Source: G965200765 sp965200765 | Lineage (GTDB): Bacteria; Pseudomonadota; Gammaproteobacteria; Arenicellales; JAJDZL01 | Direction of reading: 5' to 3' | Length of the DNA: 64,000 nt | Assembly: GCA_965200765.1 (NCBI GenBank) | Contig: OZ241380.1 | Span: 2,046,001 to 2,110,000, forward strand | Part shown: piece by piece, positions 26,463 to 34,976 of the stretch | How the letters are laid out: each line of letters starts with the position of its first letter | How positions within the stretch are numbered: position 1 is the first letter of the stretch | Notes under the pieces: model-generated | What the model saw: only the letters and a program-made list of their open reading frames with translations | What the model was told of the DNA's origin: nothing | Database searches by the model: none | Made by a program: the position numbers and the translations under genes

Positions 26463-27326
26463 GGTTTGTATTGTCCAATGGTCCCACTTTCAATCTTTGG
26501 GTTGGTTCACCTCAGTTCAAGTCGAAATATATACAGAAAGTATATATAATATTATCTGAATTGTAAAGCAAATTCATGCCGTGTGTACTATCCCACTGAC
26601 AAAATGGTTCTCTTGATTCTTCAATTTCCTCTGTCTTGTCAATGTAGTTCACAGGATTTACAACGCGATTGTGGCTCAAATTCCAAGTGATTGCAGTATC
26701 CACCCGGTGAAAGCAGCTGCCGTGTAGGCAGGATAACAGGACACACCGGCAAACTGCATTCCATGCTGTCCATTTACTTCGAGAAAGGTGCCAGATTCTG
26801 AAGTACTGGTACCCGTCGGAGGAATTGAGACTGTGACGCACACAGTGTTCGGTTGTTGGTTCCATCGTAGAATTACTGTCCAAACGGGGTCAATATACAT
26901 TCAACAGAAAGGACTCATTCCTAAACGCACGCAAAAAGAGAATGTCTTCTAGTGTATCATTTTCAATATTCGTTCAGCCATGAACTCGGTTGTCAAGCAC
27001 TCAGTTGATGCCTTTTCATTGCCAAAATTTATGAGCACATGCGGTCGTAATAAGGAAGAGTTTATTAAAATTTTCAAATTAACAGAATATTAATCAGAAC
27101 GTTTGGCGAGTCTAAATGACGAGTTGAAACTTCCAACCATAACGACAAGTTCTCTGAATGTGGCATTACAAAGTGAATTTCATTTGTAGAAGGAACTATA
27201 CGGGTTGTCAACTGGGCAAAAAAACAACCATAGAATTTACTTATTGAATTAAAGGCACATTTGATCACAGACTAGCGGGAAGATGGTCTTGTCAACCAAA
27301 TTAATACAAGAAGCATTGTGTTAAGA
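26463..27326. other. Gene-poor stretch, no assignable gene
   Basis: About 860 bp with no convincing gene. A minus-strand frame at 26676-26900 has a protein-like composition (74 residues, many Thr, Gly and Ser) but matches nothing I recognise. An overlapping frame at 26512-26883 and one at 27074-27268 look random. The stretch includes the AbiE promoter region near 26463-26560. Confidence 0.5.
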
Positions 27327-27574
27327 ATGCGCGAAGAAAAGCAACGCGGGCAGTTTATCTTTTCAACTCAAAATTTTCACATTTTTCAGTTTTATGAGAT
27401 GCTGATTTAACATGCGAACTTAGCACACCTGTCAGAATCGAGTACAATGGGGAACAAAATCGAGAAGAGCATCTGGATTCACTTGACGATGTAGCAGTAT
27501 TTGTACTGGTTGAGCAGATTCTGGAAGTTGACAAGGATGCGTTTGAGTGGAGGCGCAAAAAATACGGATTCTAA
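27327..27574 (+). pseudogene. Small frameshifted gene upstream of AlbA_2 gene
   Basis: ATG at 27327 opens a 27-codon frame rich in Phe (QFIFSTQNFHIFQFYEM) that stops at 27411. A second frame from 27398 without a start codon encodes VRIEYNGEQ, DSLDDVAVFVLVEQILEVD and FEWRRKKYGF before TAA at 27572. Together they look like one gene of about 80 codons with a frameshift, ending 2 bp before the next start. Alternatively they are unrelated. Function is unknown; placement suggests a partner of the AlbA_2 protein. Confidence 0.35.
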
Positions 27575-27576
27575 TT

Positions 27577-28881
27577 ATGAACTTACAAAATCGAACTGAA
27601 GTCACCGAGTTGATTGTCAATGGTGAAAACTCTTACGTTGAATTCGAGCGAGACGATTTGCAACAAGAAAGACTGTGCATGGAGTTTGCAGCGCTTATGA
27701 ATATGAACGGAGGTTATATTCTGCTTGGCGTTGAGCACGATGGAGCAGTTTCAGGTTTAACTCGCAACCCTGGTAAAGCTGAGGAATGGGTTATGGAAGT
27801 AGCCCGAACGGGCGTAAATCCGGCAATTTCCCCAAAATGGCATTCGCTTGAATGGGAACCAGGGAAATTTATAGGAATAATTTCATTGCCCTCGAATGCC
27901 CCCAACAAGCCATACCAAGCAAAATGTGATTCTGTCTGGATCTCACCAGTTCGTGTTGGCACAAAAACTCGTCAAGCAACCCGTGAAGAATCATTAAGAC
28001 TATATGTGCAAGGAGGTCTAATTGAGTACGAACGCATGCTTGCACATAACGCAGGCTTGGAAGATTTGGATAGGAAACGACTTGTAAACTATTATCGAAA
28101 TGTAAAGCAGCAAGAAATATTTGCTGAGGACGAAATTGAGCAGTGGGAGAACTTATTACGAAATTCCGGGTTTATCTGCGAAAACGATGGAAATTTGGTT
28201 CCGAGTGCTGCGGGAATGCTACTTTTCGGTAAAAATCCAAAACGCTATTTTCCTCAAACCGGGATAACTGCTGTTGCCTATGTAGGAACTGAAAAAGACT
28301 ATGATGCAAGAGGCAGCGCTTACATCAGCGGTCCGCTCGTTTCATTGTTTCAGTCCACGGAACCACTATCAATGCAAAACCACCCCTCAATTCAGCGACA
28401 GTTTTCAGATCCACTCTCAATTGTCGAAACGGGAATAATTGACAATGCGGTCAATTTCGTGCATCGGTCAATAAATGTTAATACCTTTATCGACAGTGAA
28501 GGACGATGCAAAGAAAAATGGGACTATCCTTTTCAAGCCGTGCGTGAGGCGATCATAAACGCAGTAACTCATCGCGAATATGCATTCCAAGGCACTGATA
28601 TCGAATTATCTATCTATTCTGATCGAATAGAAATCATTTCTCCGGGGCATTTGCCGAATGCAGTAACTGTGGAAAAAATAAGACGCGGTTATCGGTCTGT
28701 GCGAAACAAAATCATTAAGGAAGTGTTGCGAGACTATCGATATATCGAAGCAAAAGGCATGGGTGTGCCTCAAAAAATTATCAAGGAAATGCGTGAACAC
28801 AATGGAACTGAGGTTGATCTGATTAATAAGGACGACAGATTTACAGTTCGATTGTGGAGGCTACCGAATGGGGCGAAGTAG
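27577..28881 (+). CDS. Schlafen AlbA_2 / HATPase domain protein
   Basis: This 434-residue protein of the COG2865 type has an N-terminal AlbA_2 nucleic-acid-binding domain (SYVEFERDDLQ, EFAALMNMNGGYILLGVEHDG) and a C-terminal GHKL-type ATP-binding region with the N-box REAIINAVTHREY at 323-335 and GMGVPQKII near 394-402. Such proteins are annotated as transcriptional regulators or helicases and are common in defence islands; no function is established. ATG at 27577 is preferred to 27547 because it fits the domain start. Confidence 0.85.
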   Translation: MNLQNRTEVTELIVNGENSYVEFERDDLQQERLCMEFAALMNMNGGYILLGVEHDGAVSGLTRNPGKAEEWVMEVARTGVNPAISPKWHSLEWEPGKFIGIISLPSNAPNKPYQAKCDSVWISPVRVGTKTRQATREESLRLYVQGGLIEYERMLAHNAGLEDLDRKRLVNYYRNVKQQEIFAEDEIEQWENLLRNSGFICENDGNLVPSAAGMLLFGKNPKRYFPQTGITAVAYVGTEKDYDARGSAYISGPLVSLFQSTEPLSMQNHPSIQRQFSDPLSIVETGIIDNAVNFVHRSINVNTFIDSEGRCKEKWDYPFQAVREAIINAVTHREYAFQGTDIELSIYSDRIEIISPGHLPNAVTVEKIRRGYRSVRNKIIKEVLRDYRYIEAKGMGVPQKIIKEMREHNGTEVDLINKDDRFTVRLWRLPNGAK

Positions 28882-28899
28882 GTTTAATAGCATGGGAGT

Positions 28900-29269
28900 T
28901 CGATTGAATTTCTTTTCCTTTGCCTTGGGTACCTGCCGACTTCTCAGCAATCACCCCGGCCTTGTTTCGACCACACCCTCCACCTATATCAGCGACTTCG
29001 ACAACCTATGACCATAGTACAGATTACCCAGCTCCGATTGGTTACCGCGATCCCCCACCATCACACCGAGTCGCAACGCTTGCGCACCTTGCCCTTGCTA
29101 ATGCACCCAGTTTCCGACACATGCATACTTATAAAACTTGTTCTTGTCGGTTTTCTTCTGCGAATGCACACGCTTGCACCAGTACCAACTCAAGTTTGAG
29201 CTCAAAGTCAAGAATCATCCTCAGCTTCTTCACTTGGGTGTTCATCCGCGTCAACTTTGGAGCGGAGAA
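28900..29269 (-). pseudogene. Decayed IS5-family transposase remnant
   Basis: The DNA between about 28,990 and 29,265 aligns by eye with the interior of the transposase gene at 22.9-23.26 kb: shared blocks include CGATTGGT, ACCTTGCCCTTGCT and CTTGTTCTTG, and the minus-strand translation gives RMNTQVKKLRMIL against RMKGEVKKLRTIL. Frameshifts, stops and an internal deletion are present and neither IS end remains. It lies directly against the stop of KTSC copy 3. An apparent plus-strand frame here is an artefact. Confidence 0.75.
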
Positions 29270-29488
29270 TTATCTGACTCGCGAAAATGAATAGACGTAC
29301 CTGATATGCTCGCGAAAATAATTTTCTTTTACACCTGATTGCATTAACTGCTCGTACAGTTCTTCAGGGACATTGTAAAACTGATATGCAGCTTCATTCG
29401 AGAACACGACTTCAAGTGTTTGCGACTTCGCACTGTATCCAATAGCAGAAATTATGGAGGCGGCACGTGAGGAATTGTTCATATTCAA
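29270..29488 (-). CDS. KTSC domain protein, copy 3
   Basis: This 72-residue KTSC protein has YQFYNVPEELYEQLM and ends YSFSRVR. It is the most divergent of the four copies, for example KENYF in place of KGKFF. It follows copy 4 on the same strand, 47 bp away, so the two can be co-transcribed. Its 3' end abuts the transposase remnant. Confidence 0.85.
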   Translation of the reverse strand: MNMNNSSRAASIISAIGYSAKSQTLEVVFSNEAAYQFYNVPEELYEQLMQSGVKENYFREHIRYVYSFSRVR

Positions 29489-29535
29489 TTAATCTTGCTT
29501 GTAAGTGTCCACTATTAGTTGAAGTACACCCGAAG

Positions 29536-29748
29536 CTATCCAACACGGGTATACGAATAGCCGTATCTAATGTAAACGTGGAAGAACTTCCCTTTAGAAC
29601 CTGCATTCATCAGGTGGTCAAAGATGTTACCAGGTACATTGTAGTACTGATACACACCACCTCCACGAAATTCAATTTCCAGAGTTTCAGTTTTGGGTTC
29701 ATATCCGACAGAATAGAGGTTTGATGAACTTACAAATTGTCGTTTCAT
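29536..29748 (-). CDS. KTSC domain protein, copy 4
   Basis: This 70-residue KTSC protein begins MKRQFVSSSNLYSVGYEP, has YQYYNVPGNIFDHLM and ends YSYTRVG. It is closest to copy 1 (both begin MKR and share TLEIEF and SKGKF). A GGAG sequence lies upstream on the minus strand. First gene of the copy 4-copy 3 pair. Confidence 0.88.
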   Translation of the reverse strand: MKRQFVSSSNLYSVGYEPKTETLEIEFRGGGVYQYYNVPGNIFDHLMNAGSKGKFFHVYIRYGYSYTRVG

Positions 29749-29964
29749 ACTCGATTCTCCATGTATGTGTTTTCAAATTATTGTTTTAGATGGAACTCTG
29801 CCACTCAGTACGAAATCCAATTTTTCAGACAGTACTCTGCTATACTCTTGGTTTCTGCTAAATGTTTTCTACAGCATTCTAACAGATTCCCGGATACTTT
29901 CTCGTACACAATTGCAAGTGTAAGCTTTGGAAATGACACCATTAATTTATCAATTTGTACAACT

Positions 29965-30846
29965 ATGAAAATCTTGAATATAGGACATCGCGGTGCAAGA
30001 GGCTTGCTCCCGGAAAACACCATTCCGGCATTTTCAAAAGCAATGGAATTGGGAGTGGACTACATTGAACTTGACGTCGGCGTGACAAAAGATACGATTG
30101 TAGTGATTCATCACGACTACCAACTCAATCCCGACACTACCCGAAATGAGCGTGGACAATACCTGACAGGCGATCTGCCAGCAATCCGAGATTTGACCGT
30201 TTCTGAATTGCAACGCTATGACGTTGGACGCATTAATCCTTCTTCAGATTATTTCCAGGAAATTCGTTCTCAACAGCCGATGGACGGATGCCGAATACCC
30301 ACTTTAACTGATGTTGCCCAACTCCTCAATGAGTCAGAGTCCAGCACAAAACTGCTGATTGAAGTAAAGTCCGCACGGAACAATCCGGGATTGACATATG
30401 ATTCTGTTGAGTTGGCAGTCAGAGTCGCTGATGAAATCAAGGCTCTCAAACTTGCATCGCGCGTCGTCATTCAATCCTTTGACTGGCAAGTATTGCGAAC
30501 TGTCAAAGAGTGTATAAAAAAGATCAAAGTCTGGCACCTAACCTGTGAACGCCCGGACTACAACACGGTGGACGACTCAAAAAGGGGGTTGTGGACAGGA
30601 ACTGCAATGAGTGCTTGCCAAAACTCGGTTCCAAAAATGGTGAAAGCAAATGGTGGAACACATTGGGGATGCAATATTGCCGCGCTGTCACTCGACCGAA
30701 TTGAAGAAGCCCGGGAACTGGGCTTAAAGGTGTGCGCGTGGACCGCAAATGAACCAGAAGAATTTGAGTTTCTGGTAAAAGCCGGTGTATTTGGAATCGT
30801 TACAGACTATCCGGACCGCCTTGCGGAATTTCTCGCACAGTTTTGA
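29965..30846 (+). CDS. Glycerophosphodiester phosphodiesterase
   Basis: This 293-residue GDPD-family enzyme hydrolyses glycerophosphodiesters to an alcohol and glycerol 3-phosphate. The active-site residues are visible: NIGHRGARGLLPENT (His8, Arg9, Glu17), ELDVGVTKD (Glu35, Asp37) and His50 in VVIHHD. There is no signal peptide from the ATG at 29965, so a cytoplasmic, UgpQ-like role is likely. The frame runs upstream to 29737 but those residues do not belong to the family. Its 3' end overlaps the convergent mobB gene by 47 bp. Confidence 0.92.
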   Translation: MKILNIGHRGARGLLPENTIPAFSKAMELGVDYIELDVGVTKDTIVVIHHDYQLNPDTTRNERGQYLTGDLPAIRDLTVSELQRYDVGRINPSSDYFQEIRSQQPMDGCRIPTLTDVAQLLNESESSTKLLIEVKSARNNPGLTYDSVELAVRVADEIKALKLASRVVIQSFDWQVLRTVKECIKKIKVWHLTCERPDYNTVDDSKRGLWTGTAMSACQNSVPKMVKANGGTHWGCNIAALSLDRIEEARELGLKVCAWTANEPEEFEFLVKAGVFGIVTDYPDRLAEFLAQF

Positions 30847-31372
30847 CAAGTCGGCCTTGCTCCTTGCTGGTGACAATAAAATCGGCGATGGATTCAGGGG
30901 AATTGATATCCAACTTGACAATATCAAGTTCAATTGACTCCGGCGCATCGGTGGCAACGGCAATGACATGCTTGTCCTTCACGGCCAGCAACGGACGTTT
31001 CAAGCCGCCGCGATGCACTTCAATTTTTGGAAATGGTTCGTGCTTCAATCCTTCCACAATTACCAGATCAAGACTGCGATTTATGTAGTAGCCCAACAGT
31101 TCGTCAAGGTCGGGTTCTTCTTCACCCCCTCGTTCCAGCACCAGTGCAATTCGTTGTTTGGAACCAATCAGCACTTGCTCGGCCCCGGCCTGTCTCAATT
31201 CGTAACTGTCCTTGCCTGGAGTGTCGACATTGAAACTGTGATGCGCATGCTTGATGACACCGATTCTGAATCCCTTGCGATTCAGGTTTGCTATGACCTG
31301 GGCAGCCAGCGTCGTTTTTCCTGTACCGCTGAATGCAGCGAAGCCAACAACATCAAGCTCGATTGTTTTCAT
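30800..31372 (-). CDS. mobB: Molybdopterin-guanine dinucleotide biosynthesis protein B
   Basis: This 190-residue GTP-binding protein has the P-loop GFAAFSGTGKTTL (near residue 10) and the MobB segment KHAHHSFNVDTPGKDSYELRQ, cut here at its conserved core. MobB assists MobA in attaching GMP to molybdopterin. It overlaps mobA by 20 bp and the end of the convergent phosphodiesterase gene by 47 bp. It is the last gene of the tupABC-mobAB run. Confidence 0.95.
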   Translation of the reverse strand: MKTIELDVVGFAAFSGTGKTTLAAQVIANLNRKGFRIGVIKHAHHSFNVDTPGKDSYELRQAGAEQVLIGSKQRIALVLERGGEEEPDLDELLGYYINRSLDLVIVEGLKHEPFPKIEVHRGGLKRPLLAVKDKHVIAVATDAPESIELDIVKLDINSPESIADFIVTSKEQGRLVKTVREIPQGGPDSL

Positions 31373-31979
31373 TCGATTTCATGCGACTTTCGGCCGCATC
31401 TCGCTCCTCAGGCGTGTTTACATTGACAAAGTTGTCCGACAATTCAGAACAATCCGCCATGACATACGCATGACGAATAAACCAAAGATCGATTTTTCGC
31501 CCTCCCGACTCCAGAAATGAAGTCAGATCGCTTCGCAACTTGCTCTGTACCGCCATAAATGTAGGTTGAGATCGGTCGCCATCGTGTGCCACAACAATTT
31601 CAACTCCGTCAGTGGCAGCCTTTGCCATAGTCTCTACATAGCGGGAGCTCAGAAACGGGCAATCGCACGGAACTGTAATGACCCACGGCAAACTGGTTTT
31701 CTTCATGGCGCTTGCCAGCCCGGCCAACGGGCCAAGAAAACCCTCCATTTCATCTTTGACAATCTCGCAACCCAGCGATTCGTACGATTGGTAATTTCGA
31801 TTTGCACTGATCAAAACTTCGGCAACTTGCGGTCGAAGCAGATCTACAGTGATTCCGCACATCGTGCGGCCATGTATTTCGATCAAACCCTTGTCCACAC
31901 CGCCCATACGACGCGCCAATCCCCCGGCAAGCACCAAACCGGCTACATCTTTATATTTTCCTGTACTGTCTCGCTTCAT
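31353..31979 (-). CDS. mobA: Molybdenum cofactor guanylyltransferase
   Basis: This 208-residue nucleotidyltransferase carries GLVLAGGLARRMGGVDKGL near the N-terminus, the GTP-binding signature of MobA, and VPCDCPFLS further on. It converts Mo- or W-molybdopterin to the guanine dinucleotide form used by DMSO-reductase-family enzymes. Its start overlaps the stop of the ABC ATPase gene by 4 bp, so metal uptake and cofactor maturation are coupled. Confidence 0.95.
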   Translation of the reverse strand: MKRDSTGKYKDVAGLVLAGGLARRMGGVDKGLIEIHGRTMCGITVDLLRPQVAEVLISANRNYQSYESLGCEIVKDEMEGFLGPLAGLASAMKKTSLPWVITVPCDCPFLSSRYVETMAKAATDGVEIVVAHDGDRSQPTFMAVQSKLRSDLTSFLESGGRKIDLWFIRHAYVMADCSELSDNFVNVNTPEERDAAESRMKSNENNRA

Positions 31980-32650
31980 TGCACACCTGCATCAATGCTG
32001 GAAATTCGACCCTTGTCAATTTCAATCACCCGATCGCAATTCGACAAATTTTCCAATTCATGGCTTGCAATATACACAGCAATTCCTTCTAGTCTCAGTT
32101 TATCAATCAACTGATAGGTTTGATCCCGGGCCGCACGGTCCATGTTGGCAGTCGGTTCATCCAGTAGCAAAGCCTGTGGCTTCAGGATTCTGGCGCGAGT
32201 CAACGCAACTCGTTGCTTTTCACCACCAGACAACTCACGTGCATTCCTGTCGACCAGATGACTCAGTCCAGCCCATTGCAATGCATCTGTCACTGCCGTT
32301 TGCGTTTCACTTCTTGAGGTTCCGCCAACCCGTAGTCCATAGGCTACATTTTCAAATACGCTTCGATCAAACAAATACGGGGACTGGTGCAGATAAACAG
32401 TTTGCCTGCGCAAGTCACTGCCGGCCTGACGCAACGGTACCTCCACACCTTTGATAATCACCTGTCCGACATCAGGAACGAGCAAACCGGCAATGACTTT
32501 CAGCAACGTGCTTTTTCCGGCACCATTTTTACCGCGCAACAAAATGAATTTCCCTTGTTCGATTGCGAAGTGGTCAATGTCCAGTATGGTACGGTCGCCA
32601 TTGTGAAACTTGACTCCCCGAATTTCAATCAGTGATTGCGACGAATTCAT
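31976..32650 (-). CDS. tupC: Tungstate ABC transporter ATP-binding protein
   Basis: This 224-residue ATPase has Walker A LRGKNGAGKSTLLKVIAGL, signature LSGGEKQRVALTRARIL and Walker B ALLLDEPTANMD. Its position between a TupB-like permease and mobA, and the TupA-type binding protein upstream, support tungstate as the substrate, with molybdate as an alternative. It lacks the C-terminal TOBE domain of ModC, as usual for TupC. Confidence 0.88.
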   Translation of the reverse strand: MNSSQSLIEIRGVKFHNGDRTILDIDHFAIEQGKFILLRGKNGAGKSTLLKVIAGLLVPDVGQVIIKGVEVPLRQAGSDLRRQTVYLHQSPYLFDRSVFENVAYGLRVGGTSRSETQTAVTDALQWAGLSHLVDRNARELSGGEKQRVALTRARILKPQALLLDEPTANMDRAARDQTYQLIDKLRLEGIAVYIASHELENLSNCDRVIEIDKGRISSIDAGVQ

Positions 32651-32667
32651 GTTTTGGTTTGCCTCGC

Positions 32668-33372
32668 TCAGTAGCTGGCCCGATCGCGTCCGCGAAAAGC
32701 TGAAACAGTAAAATTCAGAAGCAATGCCAGAAAAATCAGTACCGCGCCCAAGGCAATGCCCTGTTCAAAGTCCCCTTTGGAAGTTTCCAGCGCGATGGCA
32801 GTCGGAATGTTCCGAGTATGGTGCAAGATGTTTCCGCCAACCATGATCGAACATCCTACTTCGGATACCACCCGACCAAAGCCGGTTACGATTGCAGCGA
32901 TCAATCCAAAACGAACTTCCCGGATGATTGTGAACATTGCACGGGCGGTGTTTGCACCCAAGGTTCGAGCCGTTTCCCAAGCAACCAGATCAATGCTGCG
33001 CAAGGACACATGAATCATGGCAACCAGAATGGGAAATGCCAGAATCATTTGTCCGATAATCATGGCAGTCTGTGTGAAAAGCAATCGCCAACCGCCGAAC
33101 GGGCCAGCATTGTACAGCATGATGTACAGGAGCAAGCCAACAACGACCGCCGGCAACGCTACCATGGAATTGACGATTGTAATCAGCATTCGTCGTCCCG
33201 GAAAGTTGCCGTAAGCAAGCGCAAACGCGACAATCACGGCGAACGGTGTGATGAACAAAATGGCGCGAAATGAAACCAGAAAGGAAATACCAATAATTTC
33301 CCACAATTCGCGGTCGCCGGAAAACAGCAGCTTGAAGGCGTTGATACTCGCCTGAATCAGACTGTCTTCCAA
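32668..33372 (-). CDS. tupB: Tungstate ABC transporter permease
   Basis: This 234-residue membrane protein has about five hydrophobic segments and the cytoplasmic EAA-type loop (WETARTLGANTARAMFTII) that contacts the ATPase. It resembles TupB permeases. It lies 17 bp upstream of tupC and 60 bp downstream of tupA. Confidence 0.88.
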   Translation of the reverse strand: MEDSLIQASINAFKLLFSGDRELWEIIGISFLVSFRAILFITPFAVIVAFALAYGNFPGRRMLITIVNSMVALPAVVVGLLLYIMLYNAGPFGGWRLLFTQTAMIIGQMILAFPILVAMIHVSLRSIDLVAWETARTLGANTARAMFTIIREVRFGLIAAIVTGFGRVVSEVGCSIMVGGNILHHTRNIPTAIALETSKGDFEQGIALGAVLIFLALLLNFTVSAFRGRDRASY

Positions 33373-33432
33373 TGAACACCTTTAATTTTGACAATTGAAT
33401 GTTGCATTGTTGCAAACCAACCTGCGCAACGA

Positions 33433-34275
33433 CTATTGCTCGCTACTGGCGACCGGATAGAACAACGTTTCACCACCAATCTTGTAATTGGCAATCAATT
33501 CCCTGGCCTGTGGAGACTGTAGCCACTCTACCAGCAAGCCCGCACTTTCATAATTCACATTCGAGTGCTTTTCCGGACTGACTGCGATCGCTGAATACAC
33601 ATTCCGGCCATCGCTTGCACCTTCCAGCAACAGTTTCAGTGACAACAACCGATTTTTGGTAAACAACCAGGTGCCTTTGTCGGACATTGTGTATGCACCG
33701 AGTTGATCGGCGATTTGCAACGCTTTGCCCATTCCCTGCCCCACTTCGCGGTACCAAGTGCCATCCGGAACAATGCCTGCATCTTCCCACAACGACAACT
33801 CTTTTTTGTGTGTACCGGAATCATCGCCGCGCGAAATGAACAAGGCACCGGCCGCGGAAACTTTCGTCAACGCGCCACCCAGCCCATCGCCGGACTCAAT
33901 ACCTGCCGAATTGTCACCAGGGCCGACAATCACGAATTCGTTATACATCACTTCATTTCTGGAAACCCCGAATCCTTCCTCGATCAACTTCAACTCGGCC
34001 TCCCTCGCATGCACCAGTATTACATCCACATCGCCGCTTCTTGCATGGTTCAGCGCCCGGCCTGTTCCGCCAACAATCGTATGCACAGCAATTCCGTAGA
34101 TCTGCTCGAACACCGGCAACAGTTGCCGAAGCAGTCCGGAATTGTCCGTGCTCGTCGTAGTGGCCAGGCGTATTACATTATCCTGTGCAACCGCAGTCCA
34201 CGCAGTCGCATTGAGAGCAAGGAATATGCCAGCAAGCAAGATTGATTTGCGTTTCAAATTCAAATTTCGTGTCAA
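33433..34275 (-). CDS. tupA: Tungstate-binding periplasmic protein
   Basis: This 280-residue protein has a signal peptide (about residues 1-30, ending AWTAVAQ) and the TupA motif RLATTTSTDNSGLL directly after it. ALFISRGDDSGTHKKELSLW is a second oxyanion-binding segment of the family. TupA proteins bind tungstate with very high affinity. It is the first gene of tupABC-mobAB, divergent from the ATP synthase operon. Confidence 0.92.
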   Translation of the reverse strand: MTRNLNLKRKSILLAGIFLALNATAWTAVAQDNVIRLATTTSTDNSGLLRQLLPVFEQIYGIAVHTIVGGTGRALNHARSGDVDVILVHAREAELKLIEEGFGVSRNEVMYNEFVIVGPGDNSAGIESGDGLGGALTKVSAAGALFISRGDDSGTHKKELSLWEDAGIVPDGTWYREVGQGMGKALQIADQLGAYTMSDKGTWLFTKNRLLSLKLLLEGASDGRNVYSAIAVSPEKHSNVNYESAGLLVEWLQSPQARELIANYKIGGETLFYPVASSEQ

Positions 34276-34406
34276 TCCGGTATTTTCGAATGAATGATGC
34301 TACCTGTGCCAGCGCCGGTATTTGCTTTCTGAATGTTGCTGTCGTTCGTCTCGGATGCACAGAAAATTCAGTTTTCACGCACAAATGCACAACGGTATGT
34401 ACAATG

Positions 34407-34467
34407 ATAATATTGGGGTATGCAAACTGATGATCGAATTTTCACAGGTACAGATTCCCAATATAAT
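34407..34467. promoter_or_regulatory. Inverted repeat in tup/atp divergent promoter region
   Basis: Arms ATATTGGG (34410-34417) and CCCAATAT (34457-34464), with near-matching AT-rich extensions, lie 39 bp apart in the 301-bp gap between tupA and atpI. The spacing is long for a single operator but could hold two half-sites or a looped repressor. I recognise no known regulator site. Nothing else was assigned in this gap. Confidence 0.35.
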
Positions 34468-34576
34468 CGGCTATTAGTGTATATTATTAGATTCCGCCTT
34501 CAATGAAGTTTGGCAATTTTGTCATTTCATTGCTGTAAAACAGGTTATTATGAACTGGAACGGTATCTGGTAGAAA

Positions 34577-34951
34577 ATGCTTACATTGGCTCACAGCGTC
34601 AACGGACCGACGCGTATTCTGATTACGCAGTCCATTGTAGTGGTTGCGTGTACAGCTTTTGCATCCGTCTTCGGGATGACGCACATGTACTCTGCAATTC
34701 TGGGTGGAGTTGCCTGCATCGTTCCGAATGCTTATGCGATCTGGCGAGCATTTGCCAGCGGTCGAAGCAGTTCGGATTCGGGTGTGGTTGGATTGATGTT
34801 GCGCGCAGAAGTGGCAAAGTTTGTCCTCACCGGATTGTTGTTCGCCCTGATTTTTGCAACCATTCCCGAGGTGGAGCCAGTGACTTTGCTGCTGGTATTC
34901 ACAGTCGCAATGTTTGCTGGCTGGATTGAAGCCGGATTACGCTTAAACTGA
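34577..34951 (+). CDS. atpI: ATP synthase subunit I
   Basis: This 124-residue membrane protein has four hydrophobic segments and the AtpI pattern AILGGVACIVPNAYAIWRAF near the middle. It precedes atpB as in most proteobacterial atp operons, where it helps assemble the c-ring. The ATG at 34577 is the start of a nine-gene atp operon. Confidence 0.9.
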   Translation: MLTLAHSVNGPTRILITQSIVVVACTAFASVFGMTHMYSAILGGVACIVPNAYAIWRAFASGRSSSDSGVVGLMLRAEVAKFVLTGLLFALIFATIPEVEPVTLLLVFTVAMFAGWIEAGLRLN

Positions 34952-34976
34952 ACCATAGAGACGATATTGAAATATT

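Noticed and set aside
26512..26883. Minus-strand frames upstream of abiEi
   Set aside because: Two overlapping frames compete, neither with recognisable domains; reported only as an unassigned stretch.
28920..29294. Plus-strand frame of 124 codons
   Set aside because: The DNA is a decayed transposase read on the wrong strand.
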